Assembly (NCBI GenBank): GCA_900472785.1
Contig: UCJH01000045.1
Span: 1 to 64,000, forward strand
Direction of reading: 5' to 3'
Source of the DNA: Hyphomicrobiales bacterium
Lineage (GTDB): Bacteria; Pseudomonadota; Alphaproteobacteria; Rhizobiales; Rhizobiaceae
DNA length: 64,000 nt
Shown: piece after piece, positions 11,553 through 20,383 of the stretch
Position numbering within the stretch: the first letter of the stretch is position 1
Layout of the letters: every line of letters begins with the position of its first letter
Notes under the pieces: model-generated
Told to the model about the DNA's origin: nothing
The model's database searches: none
The model's input: only the letters and a program-made list of their open reading frames with translations
Translations under genes and position numbers: made by a program

Positions 11553-12959
11553 ATGTTGACTTCGACCCATAGCGATACGGGCGTTCGCACCGACAATTCC
11601 TGGTCTGCGCATTATCGCGCAAGCCTTGTGCTGGGCGTTCCTTTCGTCGGCGCGCAGCTGGCGCAGTTTGCGATCCACGCGACGGACGTGCTGATGGTCG
11701 GCCGGCTTGGAACGACGGAACTGGCGGCCATGGTGCTCGCGGCGCAGATGTTTTTTACCGTGTTCATCTTCGGCTGCGGTTTTGCCAATGCGGTGGTTCC
11801 GATCGTGGCGCAGGCGGAAGGCCGCGGCGACCGTATAGCCGTTCGCCGCGCCGTGCGCATGGGCATGTGGGCGGTGCTGGGCTATGGCGCCCTGACCGCG
11901 CCGCTGCTTTGGCATGCGGAAACGATCCTGCGCATGATGGGCCAGCAGCCCGAAGTTGCGGCACTCGCCGGCAGCTATCTGAAGGTCGCTGTCTGGGGCA
12001 TTTTCCCGGCCTTGCTGTTCATGGTGCTGCGCGGATTTTTGAGTTCGCTCGAGCGTGCCGGCATCATCCTCTATGTCACCATCATCGTGCTGGTTGCCAA
12101 TGCCGCGCTTTGCTACGTCTTCATCTACGGTCATTTCGGCGCCCCGGCGCTTGGGATCGTCGGCGCCGGGATTTCCGCGCTGGCGGTCAATACGCTTAGT
12201 TTCCTGCTGCTCTATGCCTATATTCAGATCCAGCCGGAAACCCGGTCCTACGAGATTTTCGTCCGCTTCTGGCGGTCGGACTGGCCGGTGCTGAAGGAAG
12301 TGCTGAAGCTCGGCTTTCCGATCGCGGTGACCATTCTGGCGGAAGTCAGCCTGTTTACGGTGGCGTCGCTGCTGATGGGCATGATCGGTACGGTGGAGCT
12401 TGCCGCCCACGGCATCGCCCTGCAGTTCGCCTCGATTGCCTTCATGGTTCCGCTCGGTCTTGCCCAGGTGGCGACGGTGCGCATCGGCCTTGCCCATGGG
12501 CGGCGCGATGCCGAAGGGATCAAGAGGGCCGCGATCGCGGTGCTGGTCATCGGTTGCGGTTTCGCGGTCATCGGCAGCGTCATTTTCGCCGTGTTCTCGC
12601 ATGAGCTTGCAGCGCTTTATCTCGATACCCGGCGCCCGGATGCGGCAGAGGTGCTAGCCTATGCCGGCCCGCTGATCGTCATCGCCGGTGCCTTCCAGCT
12701 CGTCGATGGCGTTCAGGCGCTGGCGGCGGGCATGTTGCGCGGCCTCAAGGATACGACGGTGCCGATGATCCTTGCGCTGGTTTCCTATTGGGCGATCGGT
12801 TTCGTGGCCGCCTATCTGCTTGCGTTCCATGCCGGCTTCGGCGGGGTCGGAGTCTGGTACGGATTTGTCCTGGGCTTGGCGGCCGCGAGCATTTCGCTGA
12901 CCTGGCGGTTCTTCCGCTTCCTGTCGGCCGAGCGCAAGCTGCTGGCCCAGCCGATATAG
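11553..12959 (+). CDS. MATE-family multidrug efflux protein (NorM-like)
   Basis: 468 residues with 12 predicted transmembrane helices in two homologous halves, typical of Na+- or H+-coupled MATE exporters. The N-terminal half has LGVPFVGAQLAQFAIHATDVLMVGRLG and the second half LKLGFPIAVTILAEVSLFTVASLLMGMIG, the paired P..L.Q/E signature of the NorM branch. The ATG at 11553 is chosen over an in-frame ATG 27 codons earlier because family similarity starts there. It follows the TetA-like gene after 168 bp and ends 7 bp from the convergent HD-GYP gene. Confidence 0.92.
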   Translation: MLTSTHSDTGVRTDNSWSAHYRASLVLGVPFVGAQLAQFAIHATDVLMVGRLGTTELAAMVLAAQMFFTVFIFGCGFANAVVPIVAQAEGRGDRIAVRRAVRMGMWAVLGYGALTAPLLWHAETILRMMGQQPEVAALAGSYLKVAVWGIFPALLFMVLRGFLSSLERAGIILYVTIIVLVANAALCYVFIYGHFGAPALGIVGAGISALAVNTLSFLLLYAYIQIQPETRSYEIFVRFWRSDWPVLKEVLKLGFPIAVTILAEVSLFTVASLLMGMIGTVELAAHGIALQFASIAFMVPLGLAQVATVRIGLAHGRRDAEGIKRAAIAVLVIGCGFAVIGSVIFAVFSHELAALYLDTRRPDAAEVLAYAGPLIVIAGAFQLVDGVQALAAGMLRGLKDTTVPMILALVSYWAIGFVAAYLLAFHAGFGGVGVWYGFVLGLAAASISLTWRFFRFLSAERKLLAQPI

Positions 12960-12966
12960 AGCGTTT

Positions 12967-13902
12967 TCAGGATTGCAGCACGCCGTTGAGGAACTGCAGC
13001 AGGAGCGGGCGGTCGAAATATCCTTTTCTCTCCAGCATCCAGGCGATGGCCTCTCCTGTTGTCCAGGCTTTCTTGTAGGGGCGGGCCGAAGTGATGGCAT
13101 CATAGACGTCGCAGATGGCGGCCATGCGCGCCGGCACACTGATCGCCTCGCCGACAAGACCGTAGGGATAGCCCCTGCCATCCATGCGTTCGTGATGATG
13201 CAGGCAGACGTCCAGCACGATCGCCGGCATATCCGCCTGACGCGCCAGCATGCTATGACCCTGCACGGGATGCATGCGCATCAGCGTCATCTCGCTTTCG
13301 GTCAGCGTGCTTTCCTTCTGCAGGACGTCGCCGGGCACGGCGAGCTTTCCGATGTCGTGAAGAAGGCCGGCCATGCCCAAGGCAGACACCGTCTCCTTAT
13401 CCAGTTTCAGATAGCGGCCGAACCGGATCATCAGCGCCGATACGGCGATCGAATGCAGGAAAGTTGTTTCGTCCTTCGATTTCAGCCGCGTCATGCTGAG
13501 CAGAATATCGGCATTGTGCTCCGTCGAGCTTGCGATCTGCGTGATGATCGGAGCGACGGCCGCGACCGTGACGTCGCCGCCGGCTTGGGCATCGTCAAAG
13601 ATGCCTTTCAGCAATGCGGTCGCTTCGTTGAGAATTTTGGCAATTGCCGCCTTTTGTTTTTCCGTAGCGGCGTAGGAGGTGCGCGGCGCCCTGGCGGGTG
13701 GGGCCGGGTGTGGCGAAGCATCCAGCCCTTTGGCGGTGTTGATGAAGACACCGCTGACATTGCTGTGCTTTAGCGTTCGGGCGTCCGTCTCGCTTTCCAG
13801 CAGAAAGCGACGCCCGGCAAGCGGCGTGTTCAACCACGAACCTTCAAGAGATTCTATGAACATTCCGACACGTAGCTGACTTGTCTCAATGCGCTTGAGC
13901 AT
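12967..13902 (-). CDS. DUF3391 / HD-GYP domain cyclic-di-GMP phosphodiesterase
   Basis: 311 residues. The N-terminal DUF3391 segment (LKRIETSQLRVGMFIESLEGSW) is followed by a helical linker and an HD-GYP domain. Motifs visible: HDIGK at 182-186, and HHHERMDGRGYP at about 235-246, which retains the GYP triad needed for cyclic-di-GMP hydrolysis. No membrane or receiver segment is present, so it acts in the cytoplasm. It probably lowers cyclic-di-GMP and so favours motility over biofilm. Its target pathway is unknown. Upstream a short hairpin lies at 13945-13961. Confidence 0.92.
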   Translation of the reverse strand: MLKRIETSQLRVGMFIESLEGSWLNTPLAGRRFLLESETDARTLKHSNVSGVFINTAKGLDASPHPAPPARAPRTSYAATEKQKAAIAKILNEATALLKGIFDDAQAGGDVTVAAVAPIITQIASSTEHNADILLSMTRLKSKDETTFLHSIAVSALMIRFGRYLKLDKETVSALGMAGLLHDIGKLAVPGDVLQKESTLTESEMTLMRMHPVQGHSMLARQADMPAIVLDVCLHHHERMDGRGYPYGLVGEAISVPARMAAICDVYDAITSARPYKKAWTTGEAIAWMLERKGYFDRPLLLQFLNGVLQS

Positions 13903-14042
13903 GATTCCCGCTGTCGATGGTCTTCCGGCTCATAATGATTGCGATGTACCCTCCAAGTACACCGCCTTCTACATTTATGCTTTAATGATTAATAAAAAAT
14001 CGATGGACATTGTATTTTAGAGCGCCTGAAAATTCGCGCATG

Positions 14043-14073
14043 AAAAAGCCCCCGCACAGGCGTGAGGGGGCTT
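14043..14073 (-). terminator. Rho-independent terminator of carA
   Basis: On the minus strand AAGCCCCC ... GGGGGCTT form an 8-bp stem with a 12-base loop, followed by a T-run. It lies 33 bp after the carA stop. Confidence 0.85.
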
Positions 14074-14105
14074 GCCGGAGCAATATCGATAGGGGGGCGA
14101 CGACC

Positions 14106-15314
14106 TTACCCGCGTTCCGAAAGGGCTGCTTCGCCCTTTTTCTCGCGCACGAGATTGATGAAGCGGCGGAAGAGGTAGTGGCTGTCCTGCGGCCCGGGCG
14201 AGGCTTCCGGATGATGCTGCACGGAAAACACCGGCTTGCCGGTCAGCCGCAGGCCGCAATTGGTGCCGTCGAACAGCGAAACATGGGTTTCCTCGACACC
14301 GACCGGAAGCGACTTGGCATCGACGGCGAAGCCGTGGTTCATCGAGACGATCTCGACCTTGCCGGTGGTGTGGTCCTTGACCGGATGGTTGGCGCCATGG
14401 TGGCCCTGGTGCATCTTCTCGGTCTTGGCGCCGAGCGCGAGACCCAGCATCTGGTGGCCGAGGCAGATCCCGAAGACCGGGATGTCGGTCTTGATCAGCT
14501 CTTGAATGACCGGAACGGCGTACACGCCGGTCGCCGCCGGGTCGCCGGGGCCGTTCGACAGGAAGATGCCGTCGGGCTTCTGCGCCAAGACCTCTTCCGC
14601 CGTGGTCGAGGCCGGCATGACGGTGACCTTGCAGCCGAGGCCGGTGAACAGGCGCAAAATATTGCGCTTGACGCCGTAGTCGAGCGCCACGACGTGATGG
14701 GTCGTGCCGGCTTCGGCCAGCTCGTCATACCCCTCGTTCCAGACCCAGGGCTTTTCGCTCCAGCGCGAGGACTGGCCGGAGGAGGCGACCTTGGCGAGAT
14801 CGAGGCCTTCGAGGCCGCTCCAGGCCTTGGCTTCCGCCTTCAGCGTGTCGATGTCGAAAACGCCGTTCGGGTCATGCGCGATGACTGCGTTCGGTGCGCC
14901 GTTCTCGCGAATCCAGGCGGTCAGTGCGCGGGTGTCGATGCCGCACATGCCGATGATGCCGCGGGCCTTCAGCCACGCGTCGAGGTGCTTTGCGGCCCGG
15001 TAGCTCGAAGGGTCGGTGATGTCGGCCTTGAAGATGACGCCGACCGCGCCGTGGCGGGCCGCCGGCGTCAGGTCTTCGATGTCCTCGTCATTGGCGCCGA
15101 TATTGCCGATATGCGGGAAGGTGAAGGTAACGATCTGCCCGAGATAGGAAGGGTCGGTCAGGATTTCCTGATAGCCGGTCAGCGCCGTGTTGAAGCAGAC
15201 CTCGGCCTGCACCTTGCCGGTCGCGCCGATGCCTTTGCCTGTAATCACCGTGCCGTCGGCCAGAACGAGCAGGGCGGTTGGTTTCTCGGTGGTCCAGGGG
15301 TTTGTCGCGGTCAT
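14106..15314 (-). CDS. carA: Carbamoyl-phosphate synthase small subunit
   Basis: Glutamine amidotransferase subunit that hydrolyses glutamine and passes ammonia to CarB. 402 residues. The N-terminal CPSase small-chain domain (ALLVLADGTVITGKGIGATG ... FNTALTGYQEILTDPSY) is followed by a class I GATase domain with nucleophile Cys284 in FGICLGHQ and His368/Glu370 in VQHHPEASPG. All catalytic residues are intact. carA is monocistronic here, with its own terminator and about 280 bp of divergent upstream DNA shared with the YqeY gene. carB is elsewhere in the window. Confidence 0.97.
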   Translation of the reverse strand: MTATNPWTTEKPTALLVLADGTVITGKGIGATGKVQAEVCFNTALTGYQEILTDPSYLGQIVTFTFPHIGNIGANDEDIEDLTPAARHGAVGVIFKADITDPSSYRAAKHLDAWLKARGIIGMCGIDTRALTAWIRENGAPNAVIAHDPNGVFDIDTLKAEAKAWSGLEGLDLAKVASSGQSSRWSEKPWVWNEGYDELAEAGTTHHVVALDYGVKRNILRLFTGLGCKVTVMPASTTAEEVLAQKPDGIFLSNGPGDPAATGVYAVPVIQELIKTDIPVFGICLGHQMLGLALGAKTEKMHQGHHGANHPVKDHTTGKVEIVSMNHGFAVDAKSLPVGVEETHVSLFDGTNCGLRLTGKPVFSVQHHPEASPGPQDSHYLFRRFINLVREKKGEAALSERG

Positions 15315-15593
15315 GTCTTCATCCCGTTCAGGCGGCGTGCGGCAGACGTTCGATAGAACGCCACCCGGCCGTTTTGGTTCGCAGGCGGAGGGACGCGGGC
15401 GATGGGCGCGCGCTGTCAGGCCTGGTCACGATGTTTGTGCAGGTGACGGTCAATAGCCGCCGCATGGCCGAAGGTCAATCTTGAAGACGCCGGGATCGGC
15501 CTTTTCCCTCGGCTTTTGCAGCAGACGTGCGCAATTCAGTTGCTCCTGCTTGTCCGGCTGGTTTATGGAACGTCATCAACAGGAGTAAGGATA

Positions 15594-16052
15594 ATGATGC
15601 GCGATCAACTCGCTGCCGCCCTCAAGGATGCGATGAAATCGAAGGATGCGCCGCGGCTTTCGACGATCCGTCTGGTTCAGGCCGAGATCAAGACGCGGGA
15701 CATCGCCAACCGTGGCGCCGGCAAGGGCGACGCGAGCGATGACGAAATCCTGCAGATCATGGCAAAGATGGTCAAGCAGCGCGAGGAATCGGCGAAGATC
15801 TACGAAGACAATGCCCGCCCGGAACTCGCCGCCAAGGAGCGTGCGGAAATCGTCGTGGTTCAGGATTTCATGCCGAAGCAGTTGAGCGAGGCGGACGTCC
15901 GCGTCAACGTCGCCGCTGCGATCGCCGAGCTCGGCGCGAGCGGTCCGAAAGACATGGGCAAGGTCATGGCGGTGCTCAAGGAGCGCTATGCCGGCCAGAT
16001 GGATTTCGCAAAAGCCTCGTCTACGCTGAAAGAGCTTCTCTCGGCGTCGTGA
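15594..16052 (+). CDS. GatB/YqeY domain-containing protein
   Basis: 152 residues, all helical. It begins with the family signature MRDQLAAALKDAMKSKDAPRLSTIRLVQAEIKTRDI and continues with a GatB-like C-terminal helical domain (DMGKVMAVLKERYAGQMDFAKAS). YqeY proteins are stand-alone versions of the GatB tail; the role is not settled. AGGAG at 15581-15585 precedes two consecutive ATG codons at 15594 and 15597; either could be the start. In many proteobacteria this gene sits directly before dnaG; here an unknown gene and a BrnTA pair intervene. Its last 32 bp overlap the convergent neighbour. Confidence 0.92.
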   Translation: MMRDQLAAALKDAMKSKDAPRLSTIRLVQAEIKTRDIANRGAGKGDASDDEILQIMAKMVKQREESAKIYEDNARPELAAKERAEIVVVQDFMPKQLSEADVRVNVAAAIAELGASGPKDMGKVMAVLKERYAGQMDFAKASSTLKELLSAS

Positions 16053-16935
16053 CCGGCGTTTCGCCGGCCACCGCCTGATTGAAGGCTTGGTCGATGATCG
16101 CGAACTTCTCGGCCTGATAGCGCCAGTATTCCCCGATGAAACCCTGCGAGAGCCAGAGGTGGTTCTTGCCGGCGCGTTCCTCCATGCCGAGGCTGCCCAT
16201 CCCTGTTGCCTTGCTGATCAGCCTTTTCAGGTGGGTTTTCGAGATCATGTAGCGCCGGCAGATATCGCCGGACGAGATCGGTCCGAGATCGACCCGGGTG
16301 TCGGCGGGATTAAAATCGCCGATGCGCGAAATGAAGTAGTCCATGACCACGCCGCCGGAATTGGCCCAGGTGAAGAGATTGAAGGTCTCGCCGGGATTGC
16401 GGACCGAATGGTTTTTGAGGATGCCGTCGGCGATCCGCGGCTGTATCCGCGCAAACAGCGGATTTCCATAGGGCACCTGGCTGGCACGGGTGCCGCCGTC
16501 CAGCCCGTCGAGGATGGCGAGGTGGGCATTCAGCCATTTCCAAACGGCCTGGTAGGCGATTTCCGTCGGCTCGAGCGGGCGCATGCGCCGGTCCGGCGGA
16601 TTGTCGCTGTAGCGCACGAACCGATAGGCGAGCATTTCCTGGATGAAGGCGGCGGCGGTGTTGCGGCTGGCTATGCCATGCGCGACCGCGGTGCTGACGA
16701 AACGACCGGCATAGAGGTCGGTTGCCGGATCCGCCGGATTGCGGTCGTAGTGGAGCGCCAGCCCCGCCTGCGCCATCAGCCAGCGCTGCTGCGAAGCGAA
16801 GACCGACATCAGCCGCGGATTTTCGCTGAACATGATCGTCATTTCCCGTGCGCAGACGCGCATGGCGGAAAAGAAGTCTGGGCTGGTGGCGAGATGGCCT
16901 GCATCAAACGACATGACGGTTGTTCCAGCTGACAC
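16021..16935 (-). CDS. Conserved protein of unknown function, possible C-terminal helix-turn-helix
   Basis: 304 residues that I cannot assign to a named family. It has no signal peptide or membrane segment. The region at about 225-255 (SSGDICRRYMISKTHLKRLISKATGMG) has the spacing of a helix-turn-helix, so a regulator is possible. The N-terminal two thirds is mostly helical with several tryptophans. An internal start at MSFDAGHL (8th codon) is possible. Codon use fits the host. It overlaps the convergent YqeY gene by 32 bp and lies upstream of dnaG on the opposite strand. Confidence 0.75.
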   Translation of the reverse strand: MSAGTTVMSFDAGHLATSPDFFSAMRVCAREMTIMFSENPRLMSVFASQQRWLMAQAGLALHYDRNPADPATDLYAGRFVSTAVAHGIASRNTAAAFIQEMLAYRFVRYSDNPPDRRMRPLEPTEIAYQAVWKWLNAHLAILDGLDGGTRASQVPYGNPLFARIQPRIADGILKNHSVRNPGETFNLFTWANSGGVVMDYFISRIGDFNPADTRVDLGPISSGDICRRYMISKTHLKRLISKATGMGSLGMEERAGKNHLWLSQGFIGEYWRYQAEKFAIIDQAFNQAVAGETPVTTPREALSA

Positions 16936-17020
16936 TCCCGCAAGTCTTCGTCAGGTCACGGGCCGGATGTCAATTTGTTTGTTGTGACGGGGTCGTGTCG
17001 GCCGCCGCATGGATCCGTAA

Positions 17021-17353
17021 CTATCCGTTCTTTTTATTTTTTTGTTCGCTCATAAAATGGCGCAGGACTGCATTGATCCGAGTTTGATAGCCTTTGCCAC
17101 TCTGCTTGAAAAAGTCGATGACATCTTCATCCAGCCGGATCGAAACGGCCTTCTTCGGCAGAGGAAAGACAATCGTGGCTTTTGACCAGTCGATATTCAT
17201 GAATTCCGCCCAGTCGGGATCGTCCCGCATGGCAGCGAGAATGTCTTCGTCCGTCTGTGCGGCTACGCGGTCCCAATCTGTGCGATCCTCGCCCGTGACG
17301 ATTTTCTTACGGATTTCATCCAGCGAATGTCTGACGATATTTTCTTTGTTCAT
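17021..17353 (-). CDS. brnA: BrnA-family antitoxin
   Basis: 110 residues, partner of the BrnT toxin. The C-terminal half carries KKAVSIRLDEDVIDFFKQSGKGYQT, the ribbon-helix-helix-like DNA-binding signature of BrnA, with the preceding acidic region expected to wrap the toxin. The start MNKENIVRHS at 17353 lies 38 bp inside the end of brnT, the usual translationally coupled overlap. A further upstream in-frame ATG exists but reads through toxin sequence. BrnA normally represses its own operon, which fits the palindrome over the promoter. The tail KNKKNG is lysine-rich and local GC is lower than in neighbours. Confidence 0.9.
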   Translation of the reverse strand: MNKENIVRHSLDEIRKKIVTGEDRTDWDRVAAQTDEDILAAMRDDPDWAEFMNIDWSKATIVFPLPKKAVSIRLDEDVIDFFKQSGKGYQTRINAVLRHFMSEQKNKKNG

Positions 17354-17609
17354 CTTTGCGTGCCGCGCGGGCTGAAATGATCCTGCAAGACTCATCCCGC
17401 ATCGTATAGACGATTGCGATCAGAGTTCCCGACGAAGGGCAAATCGCCAGCGTGCGGACTTCTCCGTTTTTGTCGGACCGAATTTCGACGCGCGGTTCAT
17501 TCAACGCGGCAGCTGCAATCGGAAAGTCGATACGGTGCTTTTGAAAGTTTATAGCGCGTTTGTTTTCATCCCATTCGAAGGATGAGAACTTTGTGTCTGT
17601 GTGCAGCAT
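17316..17609 (-). CDS. brnT: BrnT-family ribonuclease toxin
   Basis: 97 residues. BrnT toxins are RelE-fold ribonucleases that block translation. Signature visible: FSSFEWDENKRAINFQKHRIDF at the N terminus, then RVEIRSDKNGEVRTLAI, IVYTMRDESCRIISARAARKDEQRKY, matching the conserved WD..K...N..KH..F and R.ISAR.A.. E...Y pattern. The start MLHTDTKF at 17609 is chosen; the frame stays open 33 codons upstream, through the promoter region. It is the first gene of the brnT-brnA operon, and looks intact. Confidence 0.9.
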   Translation of the reverse strand: MLHTDTKFSSFEWDENKRAINFQKHRIDFPIAAAALNEPRVEIRSDKNGEVRTLAICPSSGTLIAIVYTMRDESCRIISARAARKDEQRKYRQTFAG

Positions 17610-17649
17610 ATTCCGGCTTTCGACCAATGTTTCGTTTAAGCACACACAC

Positions 17650-17690
17650 ATTGAATATATAAATGTATATACAATCCGGTCTTTCGTCAA
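17650..17690 (-). promoter_or_regulatory. brnTA promoter with overlapping operator palindrome
   Basis: On the minus strand, TTGACG (17685-17690) and TACATT (17662-17667) are separated by exactly 17 bp, a good -35/-10 pair. A 26-bp inverted repeat, arms ATTGAATATATA (17650-17661) and TGTATATACAAT (17664-17675) matching at 10 of 12 positions, is centred on the -10. This fits BrnA autorepression. The stretch is strikingly AT-rich compared with its surroundings. Confidence 0.65.
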
Positions 17691-17774
17691 CCTGTGAATT
17701 GCGGGCATGACGCGCCTGCTTGCTGGCGCGCCCGTCGATTGCCATCTATAGGAAAGCCAACCCCAGAGGACAGA

Positions 17775-19769
17775 ATGCGCTTTTCACCGACCTTTCTTGA
17801 CGAGATTCGCGACCGCGTTCCGATATCGGACGTGATCGGCAAGCGCGTCAGCTGGGATCGAAAGAAGACCAATGCGTCGAAGGGCGACTATTGGGCCTGC
17901 TGTCCTTTCCACGGCGAAAAATCGCCGAGCTTCCACTGCGAGGACCGCAAGGGGCGCTACCACTGCTTCGGTTGCGGCGTGTCGGGCGATCATTTCCGCT
18001 TCCTGACCGAACTCGACGGCATGAACTTTCCTGAAGCCGTGCAGCAGATCGCCGATCTCGCCGGTGTCGCCATGCCGCAGCCGGACCCGGAGGCCGAGAA
18101 GCGCGACAAGGAACGCACCAGCCTGCAGGATGTCATGGAAATGGCAACGCAGTTTTTCCAGGATCAGCTGCAGACCGCAAACGGCGCCAAGGCGCGCGCC
18201 TATCTGCGCGACCGCGGCCTGACCGGTCGTACGATCGAGACCTTCCGCCTGGGCTTTGCGCCGGAAAGCCGCAACGCGCTGAAGGAGCATCTTGCTGGCA
18301 AGGGCGTGCAGAAGGATCAGATCGAGGCCTGCGGGCTGGTGGTTCACGGCCCGGACATTCCGGTCTCCTACGACCGCTTCCGGGACCGGATCATGTTCCC
18401 GATCCTGTCGTCGCGGGAAAAGGTCATCGCGTTTGGCGGGCGCGCCATGTCGCCGGATGCGCCGGCCAAATATCTCAATTCCAACGAGACGGAGCTCTTC
18501 CACAAGGGCAACGTGCTCTACAATTTCGCTCGGGCGCGGCGGGCGATGTCCGGGGCGGACGGGGCGGGGACTATCATCGCCGTCGAAGGCTATATGGACG
18601 TGATCGCCCTGCATCAGGCCGGCGTGGAAAATGCCGTGGCGCCGCTCGGAACGGCGCTCACCGAAAACCAGCTGGCGCTGCTCTGGAAACTGACGTCGCA
18701 GCCGGTTCTCTGCTTTGACGGCGATGGCGCCGGTGTCCGCGCCGCCAATCGGGCGGTCGATCTTGCGCTGCCGCATCTGAAGCCCGGTTTTTCCGTGCGC
18801 TTCGCCATGCTGCCGGACGGCAAGGACCCGGACGATCTGGTCAAGCACGAGGGCAGGGCGCCATTCGACAAGGTTCTGGCCAATGCCCGCTCGCTATCGG
18901 AAATGGTCTGGATCCGGGAAGTCCAGGGCGGCGGCTTCGATACGCCGGAAAAGCGCGCAGAACTCGAGGCGCGGCTGAAACAGATCACCGCCGTCATCGC
19001 CGATGAAAACGTGCGGCGCCACTACGGCCAGGACGTGCGCGACCGGCTGAATGCGTTTTTCCAGGGTCCGTCCCGCCAGCAGTCCGGTCAGCGCGGCAGT
19101 TTCGAGCGCGGTCCCCGGCAGAATTCGGGGCGCAACGGCCCAGCGGGACGCGGCGGACAGCCGGCCCAGCGGGCGGGCACCGGCGCGATCTCGGATCGCC
19201 TGGCGCGCTCGTCCATGGTCAGCGGCAATCAGGCGCTGCCGCCCTTGCGGGAAAGCGTGCTGGCGCTGACCATCGTCAACCATCCGCAACTGCTGTTCGA
19301 GGAATATGACGAAGTCTCGGCCATCGACTACGAAAACCGCGACATGCAGAAATTCTGGTCGGCGGTGCTGAACGCAGCTGCCGCCAGCGGCCCTCGGCTG
19401 ACGCGCGAAGCGCTGGTCGAGACGCTGGAGGCGGAAGGGTTCGGAACGCTCCTCAAGGCGCTCGACCAGCAGATCCGTTTTGCCCGCCTCTGGACCGCAA
19501 CCGCCGCCGCCGCGCCCGAGGATGCGCTCGAGGGCTATCGCCAGGCCATGTCGCTGCACAAACGCACCAAGGCGCTGCTGTGGCAGCGGCGCGAGCTGGA
19601 GAACGAGCTGGCCTATGCAACCGAGGAAGGCGACGGCGAGACCGTGTCGCAGGTCCTGCGCAGTCTCCAGGAAGTCCAGCTCGAAGTGGTGCGGATGGAA
19701 AACCAGGAAGCCATCATCGACGGCTTCGGCGTCCTCTCCGGCCGCATCAAGGGCCCGGCGGGAAAGTAG
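17775..19769 (+). CDS. dnaG: DNA primase
   Basis: Makes RNA primers for replication in complex with DnaB helicase. 664 residues. The N-terminal zinc-binding domain has Cys43/His46 (CPFH) and Cys64/Cys67 (CFGC). The catalytic core has the primase motif YDRFRDRIMFPI, followed by a TOPRIM domain with VEGYMDVIALHQ and CFDGDGAG. A Gln/Gly/Arg-rich linker (about 435-490) precedes the helicase-binding C terminus. The start MRFSPTFLDEIRDRV has AGAGGA five bases upstream. Its closest upstream genes are the brnTA pair (divergent). rpoD is about 8 kb downstream rather than adjacent. Confidence 0.97.
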   Translation: MRFSPTFLDEIRDRVPISDVIGKRVSWDRKKTNASKGDYWACCPFHGEKSPSFHCEDRKGRYHCFGCGVSGDHFRFLTELDGMNFPEAVQQIADLAGVAMPQPDPEAEKRDKERTSLQDVMEMATQFFQDQLQTANGAKARAYLRDRGLTGRTIETFRLGFAPESRNALKEHLAGKGVQKDQIEACGLVVHGPDIPVSYDRFRDRIMFPILSSREKVIAFGGRAMSPDAPAKYLNSNETELFHKGNVLYNFARARRAMSGADGAGTIIAVEGYMDVIALHQAGVENAVAPLGTALTENQLALLWKLTSQPVLCFDGDGAGVRAANRAVDLALPHLKPGFSVRFAMLPDGKDPDDLVKHEGRAPFDKVLANARSLSEMVWIREVQGGGFDTPEKRAELEARLKQITAVIADENVRRHYGQDVRDRLNAFFQGPSRQQSGQRGSFERGPRQNSGRNGPAGRGGQPAQRAGTGAISDRLARSSMVSGNQALPPLRESVLALTIVNHPQLLFEEYDEVSAIDYENRDMQKFWSAVLNAAAASGPRLTREALVETLEAEGFGTLLKALDQQIRFARLWTATAAAAPEDALEGYRQAMSLHKRTKALLWQRRELENELAYATEEGDGETVSQVLRSLQEVQLEVVRMENQEAIIDGFGVLSGRIKGPAGK

Positions 19770-19989
19770 ATTTCCCTGCGGCGCCGGCGGATGCCCAAAT
19801 CCGTTGCCAACCGTTCAGGTGAATGGCCCTGCATCAGGGCATCGTGGCCGCAAACGACTGCCTCATGCAATTTCCCGTCAATTCTTTGCGGAACCATCAG
19901 TGTATCCGGTCGTTAACCCTGCGTGAAACAATGGCGACCTGCCCGAACGGCCGGCGCCGCAACGATAAGATACACGAGGAGAAAACATC

Positions 19990-20343
19990 ATGAAAAAGGC
20001 TCTTACCATTGCCCTTGCGGCTGCCCTTTCGACCGCGCCGCTCGGTGGTCTTGCCTTCGCGCAGACCACGAACTCCACCACCCCAATGGCCGCAACGTCG
20101 GCGATGACTGACGACATGGTGACGGTGGTCATCATTTCCGACCAGACCCCGGATGAAACGGAAACGCAGCAGATTCCGGAAATGTACAAGAATGCGACCC
20201 CGGAAACCGCAGCGAGCGCCCAGACGGAAATCAAGTCCGATCCGGCGCTGCTCGACATTCTGACCAAAAAGAATGTCCAGATTGAAAATGTCGTCGGCGT
20301 CCAGACCGCGGCCAGCGGTGGCAAGATCGTCTACGTCAAGTAA
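19990..20343 (+). CDS. Small secreted protein of unknown function
   Basis: 117 residues with a signal peptide (MKKALTIALAAALSTAPLGGLAFAQ, cleavage after about residue 25). The mature part is Thr/Ala-rich and acidic, ending in the hydrophobic motif NVVGVQTAASGGKIVYVK. No known domain seen. A ribosome site (GAGGAG) precedes the ATG. The last five codons and the stop lie in a 24-bp tandem duplication, so a second in-frame copy of IVYVK-stop sits immediately after the stop. A strong terminator follows. Confidence 0.75.
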   Translation: MKKALTIALAAALSTAPLGGLAFAQTTNSTTPMAATSAMTDDMVTVVIISDQTPDETETQQIPEMYKNATPETAASAQTEIKSDPALLDILTKKNVQIENVVGVQTAASGGKIVYVK

Positions 20344-20372
20344 CACTTGATCGTCTACGTCAAGTAAGACTT
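20325..20372 (+). repeat. 24-bp tandem duplication across the stop codon
   Basis: Two adjacent 24-bp copies (20325-20348 and 20349-20372) beginning GATCGTCTACGTCAAGTAA differ at one base (C/G, fifth from the end). Because 24 is divisible by three, the second copy repeats the reading frame and the stop codon. Confidence 0.9.
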
Positions 20373-20383
20373 GGCGCATCGTT

